From NCBI GenBank assembly GCA_001970955.1, contig MPUH01000701.1:1-39519 (forward strand): a DNA stretch of 39,519 nucleotides. The letters run 5' to 3'. Position 1 is the first letter of the stretch. Every line of letters starts with the position of its first letter. The stretch is from Stentor coeruleus. Its lineage: Eukaryota; Ciliophora; Heterotrichea; Heterotrichida; Stentoridae. The notes below the pieces were generated by a model. It was not told the origin of the DNA and did not search any database. It saw nothing but the letters and a program-made list of their open reading frames with translations. Shown here piece after piece: positions 27,426 to 36,774 of the stretch. Both the position numbers and the translations under genes were made by a program.

Positions 27426-27806
27426 ATGGAAGCTCGAAGGAATAATAAGTCGCCGAGTTCTTGTGCGATATTTAAAAGCATTAAAAATCTTAAAAGTTAC
27501 ACTCAGACCATCAAAGCATGTCCCTTACCAAAACCTAAAAAATGCAGGGAGATTCGAAACTTAGAAGCTGAATTAGGGGTTGAAAGATATAAAAATAGTT
27601 TTTTGACTGAAGAGATCACACAAAAAAAACAAGAAATTCTTAGGACTAATAAGTACATGAATAAACTCACAGCTCTGCAGAAAGATTATGATCTTCTATG
27701 TTATTCTGTTAAGAGATCTGAAGAAATACAGGAAAAACAAAGAGAAGAAATTGAAGACCTTAAAAAAAAAGTGAAATTTTTAAGAAATAATAATAAGATG
27801 ATATAG
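27426..27806 (+). CDS. small coiled-coil protein
   Basis: A 126-residue protein starting MEARRNNKSPSSCAIFKSIK. Residues 1-40 are basic; residues 43-122 form a near-continuous coiled coil (EIRNLEAELGVER, EIQEKQREEIEDLKKKV). Ends KMI, TAG. The frame is open back to 27390, overlapping the end of the preceding ORF, so an N-terminal fusion with it through a sequencing frameshift remains possible. Likely cytoskeletal by composition only. Confidence 0.55.
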   Translation: MEARRNNKSPSSCAIFKSIKNLKSYTQTIKACPLPKPKKCREIRNLEAELGVERYKNSFLTEEITQKKQEILRTNKYMNKLTALQKDYDLLCYSVKRSEEIQEKQREEIEDLKKKVKFLRNNNKMI

Positions 27807-28158
27807 TATTCTTGGAATGGAAAAGTTAAGATGTTCTGAAAATCATGAATTTCAAAAAAATACCTCAAATTGTAAAAATAATTACACCTATTTCTATCAA
27901 GAAAATTCTTATAAATGCATACAAATTCCCACTCTCTACTAATAATCCACATATTATCCTAAAACCTAATATCATCTTATATAATATTTTCTATCATATC
28001 CACTCTTAAAAATCTCTTCATCTAAAATAGTTTTTAAAAATCACATTATCTCTTCAAACCAAATTTTAAATGCACTCCTAAACAAAAAATTCATAAAAAA
28101 ATATTAACCCATAAAAGTAAATACTCTATTCAAGAAAGCTCCATATAAAAGCCTTACA
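27807..28158. other. 352-bp intergenic region with a 41-codon ORF
   Basis: A short frame at 27817-27942 (+) starts MEKLRCSENHEFQKN and has codon use like a gene, but is only 41 residues and starts 10 bp after the previous stop; I do not call it. The right half (27950-28158) is C-rich and G-poor on the + strand, fitting the 5' flank of the gene at 28159. Confidence 0.4.
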
Positions 28159-28701
28159 ATGAAAAAGTCTGAATCAGCAAATGACATAAGAATCCATTCC
28201 GTTTGGGACTTAAAAACCTATGAAATAACCATCCCACCTTATAACGAAGCTAAAAACATATCAGAAATTGCTTTATCAAAAGTAAATGCCTTCAAAGAAA
28301 AAATTCAACAAAACATACAGCCAATTGTGCATTTTCCCAAAATAGCCCCAAGAATCAAAAAACGTCGAGCTCGCGAATATTCTCGTAAACTAACTTCATC
28401 ATTTTCCAAACAAAAAAATCGTCAAGAATGTGGAGTTAATCGTCATTTCTCAGAACTAGAAAATCATTTCTTATCAGTGTCAAATGGTAAAGTAAGTCTT
28501 AATTCAGTTATGTCGGAAAAGAAAATTGTTGAAAAAACAGAAGAAGTTACGACACATACTTTTGATTTAGATAGTAGGTTTAGTGAAGATTTTAAAAGCA
28601 AATTAGCTGAACTTAAAGATAAAGAGCAGAAGATGAGACTTATTATTAGGAAAAAATATGAGGCTAAGATTGTTAGTAAAGCTAAATATAATAATTGTTA
28701 A
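28159..28701 (+). CDS. hypothetical basic protein
   Basis: A 180-residue protein starting MKKSESANDIRIHSVWDL and ending KAKYNNC, TAA. It has a basic central stretch (PRIKKRRAREYSRKLTSSF, near 65-83) that could be a nuclear-localisation or microtubule-binding segment, and a helical C-terminus (DFKSKLAELKDKEQKMRLII). No membrane segment and no recognised domain. The 5' flank is G-poor and the 3' flank C-poor on the sense strand, supporting a transcribed gene. Confidence 0.6.
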   Translation: MKKSESANDIRIHSVWDLKTYEITIPPYNEAKNISEIALSKVNAFKEKIQQNIQPIVHFPKIAPRIKKRRAREYSRKLTSSFSKQKNRQECGVNRHFSELENHFLSVSNGKVSLNSVMSEKKIVEKTEEVTTHTFDLDSRFSEDFKSKLAELKDKEQKMRLIIRKKYEAKIVSKAKYNNC

Positions 28702-28896
28702 TGATTATGATAATTTAGGGAATTTTAGCTTGGGAGATAAGTTTGAGGTTATAAGGATGAGGTTATTAGGTTTGTTATTTTTAGAAGATACAATTTTATT
28801 AGTAAGATTTGTCAGAGGTTATGATAGGATTTGGGTTTATTGTAAATTATATGGATGCTTATGATTTTTTTGTTGATTAAGTGTGTAAAAATATCA

Positions 28897-29280
28897 ATGG
28901 TAAGAAAATGCTATCAGAATGTGAACACTGTAGATTCCTTTAAAAACGAAATTCAGGAATTCAAGAACAATTTTTCACTTGCAAGCAATCGGGCCTACAC
29001 TTAAATCGATGTATAAAAAAGTTACTGAAAAACTTATTGATGAAAGGTAGAGTACAGAAGATATAATAGCTTATGTATAAATTATCGATAAAAACAACAT
29101 AAATATAAGAAAATCTATGATCAATATAAATAATTTAATACATCTTGCTTAAATATTAAAAAGTGATATAAAAATTATATTCGACAAAAGCAAAATCCTA
29201 TAACTCGAGATAAAATCATCAAGCAAACCTCCCAAACTATATTTGAAAACCTTTCAACCCCTAAGACAATAGTAAAATAC
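28897..29280 (+). pseudogene. decayed coding remnant, perhaps a relic paralogue of the next gene
   Basis: Runs of gene-like amino-acid sequence in shifting frames: VDSFKNEIQEFKNNFSLAS (from ATG 28897, stop at TAA after 36 codons), then KKVTEKLIDER-stop-STEDIIAYV-stop-IIDKN near 29009-29095, then SDIKIIFDKSKIL-stop-LEIKSSSKPP near 29163-29230. The stops are not removed by 15-nt introns. The middle segment resembles SKRVIEKNYSMKDILEAFRIV of the gene at 29363, suggesting a tandem duplicate that decayed. The alignment is short, so this is tentative. Confidence 0.35.
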
Positions 29281-29362
29281 TTAAGCCTTATCTAACCTAA
29301 AACTAATATTTTCTTAAGTTTTTTATTTTTATTATATCTAGATTATAAAATAATATTACTCA

Positions 29363-30201
29363 ATGGGACTTGGCCATTCTTCTATCCCAAGCTCAAAACC
29401 TGGACAATTACTTATGTTTGTAGGTCAAAAAGATTATGACGATTATTATGCCAGCTTAGAAACTTCTATGAAAACAATAGAACGAAAAAAGTATAGTCTT
29501 GATTTAAAGACCACTGATTTAATTGAAGCTCTTGGTGCTGAAGCATTATGGGAATACAATCCTAATATAGAAATCATTTTCGAAATGATTTTAACAGTAT
29601 TATCTGCTGCTGGTAAAGGAAATATACATAGTATTGCAACTTTGACTGAAGAGTATCCTTATATTATCATTATTTCTAAAAAAGTTAATAGAAAAATTAC
29701 TGAACTTGTTGATAAATTTGTTGATTTTATGGAAGCTATTATTGGGATCACAGAGAAATTAGAGTGTTGTAAGGTTTTTAAGGAAGAGATTGATAATGCG
29801 GAAAAAATACAGAAAAATATTTCTAAGAGGGTTATTGAAAAGAATTATTCTATGAAGGATATTCTTGAAGCATTTAGGATTGTGAATGAAAATAAGAAAC
29901 TTATTAGTTCTATGCCTGAAGAAATAGAAGATATGATGAGGATTGCTTATAGAGTTCCAGAAACTATGAAGAAAATTATATATGAATCAAAGATGTCCCC
30001 TTTTGTCGAGATTTTACAACAAAGAGGTGTCCAGGCTGCAGCNAGATTGCTAATAGAGTTCCAGAAACTATGAAGAAAATTGTATATGAATCAAAGATGT
30101 CCCCTTTTGTCGAGATTTTACAACAAAGAGGTGTCCAGGCTGCAGCTGAAAGTATGACAAAGCCGAAAGAGATTGTGCAGAAATTCTGGCCTATGATGTG
30201 A
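29363..30201 (+). CDS. N-myristoylated hypothetical protein, split by an assembly join
   Basis: Starts MGLGHSSIPSSKPGQL, a good N-myristoylation site. The frame runs into the N at 30043, where about 102 bp are duplicated (29941-30042 and 30045-30146). Keeping a single copy (removing 104 bases including the N) leaves exactly 245 codons, 244 residues, ending AAAESMTKPKEIVQKFWPMM with TGA at 30199-30201. The two copies differ at two positions, so they may be alleles or carry a read error. The protein is mostly helical with a hydrophobic segment (IIFEMILTVLSAAGKG, near 72-87) that is not a clear membrane helix. No family recognised; probably ciliate-specific. Confidence 0.7.
29941..30146. repeat. 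about 102-bp near-identical duplication flanking a single N
   Basis: 29941-30042 and 30045-30146 match except for T/A and A/G differences in the first 50 bp; N at 30043. Collapse restores the reading frame of the gene, so one copy is an assembly artefact. The mismatches make this one different from the perfect duplications elsewhere. Confidence 0.93.
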
Positions 30202-30398
30202 TTTTTAATAAAAACTTAATTTACTATAAAATCTTAAGAAAAATATAAATAATCATCATCAAAAACTATAACTTACCGAACTGGTCATAAAAAATTACAT
30301 AATCAACAAAAAAAAACTATCTCAGACTGTGATTTCTTATAAAAAATACTCTCTTCAAAGTTTTAAATGCTAAAAAAATCTAATTAAACATCAATTAC

Positions 30399-31562
30399 TC
30401 AACAATTAGGGTGTTTATGGAATGAAAAATAAGCTGAAAACATACTTTCTCCATGTTCTTCTCTAAACTCCGTCAAGCTTTTATCCAGATGTAACTCCTT
30501 AATCCCAGGGAATAACTTAGGTTCATCTTCACATTTAGAAAAAGTCTCATGTGTCGGTTTACTGAAAAGCTGTTTAAAATTCCCTAAAGAGATTTTTTCA
30601 TCATGTTTCGGTACTGGGTCTTGTATAAAAGTCATAGAATTTGATTGTTCTTCAATAAGCGTGTACATAGAATTTGATATAAAACTATGATCTGAAGGTT
30701 CATTATAAACACTACCAACTGGTTTCCAAATATAATATAATTGCCAAGGAATTGGGCTTTCTAAGCTTAAATGCACATCACCAATTGTGATTTTTTCTTG
30801 GTTTCTGCTATATTCTATAAGTTTACCTTCCCATGGTGCAAGTAGGGTTATTGTGTATTCTGCTTGAGAGTTCTCGATATAGGATGGGTTGAATTTATTC
30901 TTTAAATGCTCTATAATCTCAACTAGCATCCTATTAGAACGTGTATACAATTCTATACGTGGATTAAACCCTTGTCTAACCAAAGCTTTATGAAAATATG
31001 AATTCAAGGGCAACAACTGGACAACCAGCGAATCCTGTACACCTCTACCTATCTCTTACTTTAAAATATATGTACTCCCCCACTTCTTCCTAATTTTCCC
31101 ACAAAATTGACATATAACTTCCCCATCATTAGGCTTTAGCAAACTTTGAATCCCAAGCAAAGATTTATTTTTATGTTTACTGTTTATAGCCATTTCCAAA
31201 GCTTTCATACAATTCTACATAAACCATACAGAAAAAAGCACTCTGTTTTTCGATAAGTTCCTAACTTCTTTTTTTAATGTACTCGGGTTATCATTACTCG
31301 TCATTTCAAAACTGTTTACATCAAAAAATTTCGGTTCAGGCAAAGTGTTCTCAAGGTCGATCCCAGCGTTTTCACATATTTTTTTCACTGTAATTATCGC
31401 TTTATAATAAAGATTTTTTATTTTCTCAGTACTTTCTCTTCCCATTGTTTTCCTTAATTGGCTTAAAAAGCTCTGTAGAGCTTTTTGTTCTGATTCCAAA
31501 GCTATACAAGCATAAAAGCCTTGTTTTTCCTTTTCGCTCCAATTTTTCCAGATGTCTGCCAT
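30399..31562 (-). CDS. CRAMPED/CRAMP1 (TKI1)-like chromatin regulator, three exons
   Basis: Two apparently separate ORFs are one gene: 15-nt introns at 31215-31229 and 31045-31059 remove in-frame TAG and TAA stops and give a 377-residue protein starting MADIWKNWSEKEKQGF. Residues 4-62 form a SANT/Myb-like domain (W-x2-W-S-x-K-E-K, then TEKIKNLYYKAI). The middle has KHKNKSLLGIQSLL and a CQFC pair. The conserved C-terminal module VVQLLPLNSYFHKALVRQG, NPRIELYTRSNRML, IIEHLKNKF corresponds to the KITLQLWPLD...NPxLELTLxxKKxISSVLEHLxxKW block of animal Cramped/CRAMP1 and plant TKI1. CRAMP1 controls linker-histone expression in animals; a nuclear role here is inference. 36 bp after the RABL3-like gene on the same strand. 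Confidence 0.78.
31045..31059 (-). other. 15-nt intron 2 of CRAMPED-like gene
   Basis: Sense sequence gtaagagataggtag, with in-frame TAA. Removal joins WGSTYILK to GVQDSLVVQLLPL. Confidence 0.9.
31215..31229 (-). other. 15-nt intron 1 of CRAMPED-like gene
   Basis: Sense sequence gtatggtttatgtag, phase 0, with in-frame TAG. Removal joins NRVLFS to NCMKALEMAINSK. Without it the two halves look like separate ORFs 6 bp apart. Confidence 0.88.
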
Positions 31563-31598
31563 TTATATTATAAGATAATTTGGTTAAGATCAGAAAAA

Positions 31599-32168
31599 TT
31601 ATTTGGGGGGAGTAGTTAAAGGAAGTTCTTGTGGCTGCCACCATTTTCTAACTCTACTAATTAAACCATGTGATTTTTCTTCTTTATAACCATCAAGATC
31701 TGCATTTAAAGATAAAATCCTAGCATTGTCGGTAGCCAAAACACGGGCAAAAAATTTCTCCCATTCATCTTTATTGATTTGACCTTTACAAACTGTTGTG
31801 AATTCCCTGTTAAGCTTTTCAGAAACCCCAAGATCTTGTTTTGTCCCAACAAGTATTTTTGGTGAATCAGTTTCATCACAAAAAGACTTGATTTCTTTTT
31901 CCCACTTTTTAAGGTTTTTAAAAGAGTTCCTGTTACTCATATCAAATACAAGCATGTATCCGTTAAAATGTTTATAAAAAAGTTTTCTTAGTGAAGAGTA
32001 TTTTGGATTGCCTGAGAAATCCCAGAATTCTAAGACTTTGGAATGATAGGTTGTGACGAAGATGTTGATTGGGCTTTGTTCGATAATTTTGTCTTCTGAG
32101 ATGGTTTTGGCAACAGTTGTTTTACCTACCCTACGATCTCCAAGTATGCATATGGAGTATTTATTCAT
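31599..32168 (-). CDS. Rab-like small GTPase, RABL3-like
   Basis: A 189-residue Ras-fold GTPase starting MNKYSICILGDRRVGKTT. The P-loop is GDRRVGKTT (10-18); the G3 region is FWDFSGNP (about 48-55; canonical WDTAGQ); G4 is GTKQDL (about 108-113; canonical NKxD). The LRKLFYKHFNGYMLVFDMSNRNSFKNLKKWEKEI stretch (given in part: FNGYMLVFDMSNRNSF) matches RABL3, which has VNGIIFVHDLTNKKS followed by NLxxW and GTKLD. There is no C-terminal prenylation cysteine (ends TTPPK), as in RABL3. RABL3 proteins act in ciliary/membrane signalling and as Ras-trafficking partners; here the role is unknown. Alternative: another divergent Rab-like. Confidence 0.82.
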   Translation of the reverse strand: MNKYSICILGDRRVGKTTVAKTISEDKIIEQSPINIFVTTYHSKVLEFWDFSGNPKYSSLRKLFYKHFNGYMLVFDMSNRNSFKNLKKWEKEIKSFCDETDSPKILVGTKQDLGVSEKLNREFTTVCKGQINKDEWEKFFARVLATDNARILSLNADLDGYKEEKSHGLISRVRKWWQPQELPLTTPPK

Positions 32169-32206
32169 TTTTTTTATAGAGAATTATGGTGAATATGATT
32201 AGAAGA

Positions 32207-33957
32207 CTAATTAAAATCAAGTCGTGCTTTAACAGTGAATTGATTTAGGTTGACTTTGGGCTTTGTGTTAATGCTAGATATTGGGATATGAGGTTTGGTG
32301 TTAAAACGATTTATGGTTTGGTTAGAGCTGTCAGATAAGTTTAGGGCGTTAAAACTATTGACTTGAGTTCTGGTGTAATTAGAATTTTTAAATGTTGGGG
32401 AAGATTCTTCTTGGTTTCTATAAGCATCATTGTATGGCTCAGGACTATTCGAGTTTATTTTTAAGTTCTGTTTTTTCCTAAATACAGCAGTTTCTGCTTT
32501 CACATTTTCTGATAAAAAAGGGTTATCCACATATTTCTTACCATCATTATATTCCCCACATAAAATAACCTCATTTCCTGTACCAAATACAAAATCATCA
32601 TTAGTATCTCTTACCGCTATAGGATAAATCATCTCTTTATTATCGCCTCCCAGTACCTTTTTCTTATACCAATCATTGTCATACGTCAATTCATTTTCAT
32701 TTTCCTTAAAAGTATGGGCAAATCCATTATAACCAGGATTATTTTCATCTCCAATATGCGAAGTGATTTCTGGTGCATTTTTCACATTCTTATTCTCTGG
32801 AGAAACTTGAGCTGTTTCATTTCTCACATTTAAATCCTTAATAAAACTATAATTCCTAGCATCAAATATAGCTTTAAATCCTAAAAGTAAAATCCCAAAT
32901 CCAAAAAACCCAATAACTAAAATATCCAAAACCATATAAGAAATCTTATTACTCTCATAAACCATAGGCAAAAACGCGAAAATCACTTCTAAAACAAGTT
33001 CAATTACCACAATAAACAAATCAATTTTAAATACAAAAGGTCTAATAATGAGTAAATAAAAAACTAAATATCCCTTACATAATAAAAAATTCACACTTCC
33101 AATAATAATAGGCACTAAACCATTAGCATCTTTCATAAAAACCAAAAGATAACAATAAAAAACCTTAGTTATTATCATCAAAGGTAAGTATAAATAACTA
33201 TATGATTTTTTTCCAGGGGTAAAGTCTTCTATTATAACAAATATAAGCCAAGAATCATAGTTAGTTTTAAATATATAAACTAACTGAATTATAATAAGTA
33301 TTGATAAACCTGTTAAGTAAAATATAGCTAAAGTAGAACCACAAGAATCTAAAATATTAGTAAATGATACATTTTTCAATTGTAGAAATGCTGGTAAACT
33401 TAACTCGACAACTGAACAATAAGAAATAAACACTAAAAATCGGTTAAGATGTGGACCACGGAATCTAATGAAAAATAAACGAATGCATAGCCAGATCAGT
33501 AAGACGACTACTATTTCAATAAGATCAATTAAACTATTTTTTATAAAATTCGTTGAGAAAAATCGCACGATTATCCATGGAGAGAAATTATTTGAATCAA
33601 ACTATTTTTTATAAAATTCGTTGAGAAAAATCGCACGATTATCCATGGAGAGAAATTATTTGAATCAAATGCTTTGTAGGGTTTTTGCATAACACTGAAA
33701 GAGTAAAAAAATTGGTCGCAGAATGATGAGTGTTTCCAATTGAGAACTGAAATGAATCGAACAAAGTGTATAAATATTATCATATGCATCAAACTTGAGA
33801 TTATCCCTTTATACCTTGGGCGCATAATTACTAAAATACCCATAAAAGCTATCAAGATGCATGCTAAGCCTATAAAAGATAAGCCTGCAATTTTACCTAT
33901 ATCTACACTTAACCCAGAAGCATGAGCTTTTGCAAGACATAGCATAAATAGAACCAT
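32207..33957 (-). CDS. polytopic membrane protein, split by a 68-bp tandem duplication
   Basis: Two ORFs (N-terminal 33957-33571, C-terminal 33568-32207) share the peptide RFFSTNFIKNSLI because 68 bp are duplicated at 33531-33598/33599-33666. Removing one copy leaves exactly 561 codons, a continuous 560-residue protein. It starts MVLFMLCLAKAHASGL, probably a signal peptide or first helix, and has about nine hydrophobic segments over residues 1-350. A cytosolic, Asn/Asp/Glu-rich tail of about 200 residues follows and ends VNLNQFTVKARLDFN. The layout resembles TRP-like or ciliate-specific multi-TM receptors, but I do not recognise the family. It precedes the RABL3-like gene by 38 bp. Confidence 0.72.
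33531..33666. repeat. perfect 68-bp tandem duplication
   Basis: 33531-33598 is repeated at 33599-33666 without an N. The length is not a multiple of three and breaks the membrane-protein gene. Probably an assembly artefact; a true polymorphic tandem duplication is the alternative. Confidence 0.92.
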
Positions 33958-34741
33958 TATTATAGATTCGATAAAATTTTAGATATGTCATTGTTTGTAT
34001 AAAATTTTATAGTTATTTCTTTATAAATATAGTTTTTTTTATAGTTTTTGGTATATTTTGGTGATATTTTTTATGTAAGATTTGAAATTTGTCACCAGTT
34101 TATTGGTGTTAGAAAAAATGATAAGCTTTTTTGTGTTTAAGGTGTTTATGTTATAGATAATGTATTTTTGATGATGGAAAATGCTAATGTTTTCGGGTTG
34201 TTTAAGAGAGAAAATAGTGTTTTTATACTTTTTTGTAATTTGGATTGTTAATAATATAAAATAATTTTTGGCTTGGTAATATGAATTTTAGATGATTTTA
34301 ATGCATTATAGGAATATATAAGGTCGAGGGATTTATGAATAGGTTGTGCTGCTGAAATAATAAATAAGTTTAGAAAATCATTTATAAATAATACAATTTA
34401 TATTATTGTGTGCATTAAAAAGTTGTATATGTAATAGATTTAAATTTAATCTAATATAGTTTTACATTTTAATCATATGTAGTTTTGTAAATCGATAATA
34501 TTATCTTTTTTTCCCTTTCATTATCCTAAAAAATAACATTAATCATCTAAAAATTCTCTTTACACAAACTAATATACTAACCATAAGCCAAAACCCCACA
34601 ACTCCTATACTTAAACTACTCAATATAATTCATAATCAATATTCCTTCAATAACGCCTTCAAACAATCCTAAAATATTCTGAATAGCCAAAATCATATTA
34701 TCTCAGACTAATCCTACTAAATTATTTCAAAATATAATAAT
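33958..34741. promoter_or_regulatory. divergent intergenic region, 784 bp
   Basis: Between the membrane-protein gene (minus) and the VWA gene (plus). The + strand is G-rich to about 34360 and C-rich, G-poor from about 34500. No other feature recognised. Confidence 0.45.
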
Positions 34742-36166
34742 ATGGGTGCGAACCTTGCAAGAAATCGAGACGATGAGCCTTTGCCTGAAGTAGTAAGACC
34801 AATAATCGAAGATCAAAAAATACCTACTCTAAAAGCATCAATGAAAACCTCAACTAGTTATACAATACTAAACCCTCAGACTCCATCAGAAGTAGTTGGT
34901 TGTCTAACATTAGAAGTTCAAGGTACAGAAAACAAACTAAATCGTACAGGAGTTGATATAGTATGTGTTATAGATACAAGTGGAAGTATGCAAGGAGAGA
35001 AATTAGAATTAGTTAAAAAAACCTTATCATTTATGCTGACTCAATTAGGGGATAATGATAGAGTCTGTTTAGTAAAATTTACAACATCAGCAGAAAGACT
35101 TTGTAAACTTACTAGATGCACAAGTTCAGGGAAAAAAAGATTAGAGGCAATATTTTCAAGACTTACAGATGAAAGTAGTACAAATATGATTGAAGGGTTA
35201 GAATATGGACTTTTAGCTTTAGCAGGAAGGAGGATGACTAATCCTTCATCAGCTTTAATTATGCTTACTGATGGGATTGATGATTGTTCATCAACATCAT
35301 TAGAAAGAGCAAAAGAAACTATTGAAAAAGTCATAGTCCCAAATGATTATACAATTCATACTTTCGGATATGGATCTGATCATGATTCTAACCTTTTAAC
35401 ATCTATAAGTGATAGTAAATGTGGAGGATTTTATTATATAGAAAAACTTGATTCTATAGCTGAAGCATTTGCTAATTGTCTTGGTGAGATAATATCAATG
35501 GTAGCTGATAATATACAAGTCAGTTTACAAACTCAAGCTTGTGATGTTCAGTTCGCTATGAGTAAAGTGTTTAGTGAAACTGGGGATAACTCTTTCCGTA
35601 TGTCGAGTATTCTTAATGGTAGTAAAAAAGAAGCTATTTTTGTACTGAGTGTAGGTCCCGGGGTTTTTGAAGAGGATGAGAAAAAAATTTATCCTGTTAA
35701 AGCAAATGTGACATTTAGACATGTACCAACTGATCAGCAAACAAGTGTTGAAGCTACTCTTGAAGTGGTTTTAAGAAAAGATGATACTATTCCTATAATA
35801 AAAGATGAAGATTGCATGGTTAACTATTATAGATTTAAAACTGCAGAAGCTATGAAAGAAGCAGCTTTACTTGGAGACAGGGGGAATATGGACGGTGCTC
35901 GTAATTTGTTACAGGAATGTGCAGAGGAAATAAAAGTGTCATCTTTAGAAAAAAATGATTTGGCTGGTGTTTTAGTCAAAGATCTTGAATGTGTCCAAAT
36001 GAATTTTTCAAGCCAGCATGAGTATGCTTCAAGTGGTAAGCATATGGTATCTAAAAAAGCTCGTGGTCATTGGAGTAAAAGAGGAGAAGAAGTTGAAGCT
36101 TATCAGAATTTATTCCAACAAGATATGATAACCGAGTCAAAGCAATACTTTGGTAAGCATTCTTAA
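34742..36166 (+). CDS. von Willebrand factor A domain protein
   Basis: A 474-residue cytosolic-looking protein beginning MGANLARN (possible N-myristoylation). The VWA domain spans about residues 70-245 with a complete MIDAS metal site: D-T-S-G-S-M at 78-83, a Thr in SSTNMIEG (about 147-150) and Asp in LTDGIDD (about 178). VWA domains with intact MIDAS bind ligands through Mg2+. Residues 250-440 form a beta-rich then helical region of the kind found in eukaryotic intracellular VWA proteins (Vwaint-like; AALLGDRGNMDGARNLLQEC is the helical A-x2-GD-x3-A-x2-L pattern). No RING or U-box is present, unlike plant WAV3 proteins. No signal peptide or TM. No intron found. Confidence 0.92.
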   Translation: MGANLARNRDDEPLPEVVRPIIEDQKIPTLKASMKTSTSYTILNPQTPSEVVGCLTLEVQGTENKLNRTGVDIVCVIDTSGSMQGEKLELVKKTLSFMLTQLGDNDRVCLVKFTTSAERLCKLTRCTSSGKKRLEAIFSRLTDESSTNMIEGLEYGLLALAGRRMTNPSSALIMLTDGIDDCSSTSLERAKETIEKVIVPNDYTIHTFGYGSDHDSNLLTSISDSKCGGFYYIEKLDSIAEAFANCLGEIISMVADNIQVSLQTQACDVQFAMSKVFSETGDNSFRMSSILNGSKKEAIFVLSVGPGVFEEDEKKIYPVKANVTFRHVPTDQQTSVEATLEVVLRKDDTIPIIKDEDCMVNYYRFKTAEAMKEAALLGDRGNMDGARNLLQECAEEIKVSSLEKNDLAGVLVKDLECVQMNFSSQHEYASSGKHMVSKKARGHWSKRGEEVEAYQNLFQQDMITESKQYFGKHS

Positions 36167-36330
36167 TTAGTAATAGCATAGAATCTCTTAAATACATCAA
36201 TTTATATTAACATTCTATTAAAAAACTTATTTTTAACATGAATTTATCATTATAAGATACTTAAGATTAAACAAACTTTAAGCTTATTAAATAAGCTAAA
36301 AATAACATATATAATAAAATATTAGCTTAT

Positions 36331-36774
36331 ATGATTAAAAACCCAAAACAAACAGCTAAAAAAATACAGCTTAGTCCTTCACCAATAGCTAAAAAAGTTC
36401 ATAAACATACATCATCTACACCTAACCCTGGGAAATCTCCATCCCCATCAAGGGCTAAAATTTTAACTAAAAAAACTAGTCAGACGTCAATATCGTTCCA
36501 GAAAGCTGATTTAAGAAAAGGAATTTTTTCCAATAAGCAAATTTCCTGTGAAAAAATTCTTGAAAGAGCCCCAATGCTAGTGAAAAAACATGCCGATGCT
36601 CCAGTTTTAGCTTTGAAACCTAATAAATACTTGATTTTGTCTAGAGAATATAACATTGATAAAGCTATGTTCAAACAGAAAAAAGTTGAGATTAAAGATA
36701 GCGAAGGGTTTTATATACCTGAAAAACCCCCACTTATACATGACAAAAATAATACTTTATCTAGTAATAGATAA
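36331..36774 (+). CDS. small basic hypothetical protein
   Basis: A 147-residue protein starting MIKNPKQTAKKIQLSPSPIA. Residues 1-65 are Ser/Pro/Lys-rich with several S-P sites and probably disordered; residues 66-147 are more ordered (GIFSNKQISCEKILERAPML, EGFYIPEKPPLIHD). No domain recognised. It lies 164 bp after the VWA gene on the same strand. The ordered half and the normal codon use support a real gene. Confidence 0.55.
   Translation: MIKNPKQTAKKIQLSPSPIAKKVHKHTSSTPNPGKSPSPSRAKILTKKTSQTSISFQKADLRKGIFSNKQISCEKILERAPMLVKKHADAPVLALKPNKYLILSREYNIDKAMFKQKKVEIKDSEGFYIPEKPPLIHDKNNTLSSNR

Noticed and set aside
27817..27942. 41-codon ORF after the coiled-coil gene
   Set aside because: Codon use looks gene-like but it is too short and has no motif; recorded only in the intergenic note.
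28658..28864. 68-codon ORF overlapping the end of the 28159 gene
   Set aside because: Starts inside a better-supported gene in another frame and runs into G/T-rich 3' flank.
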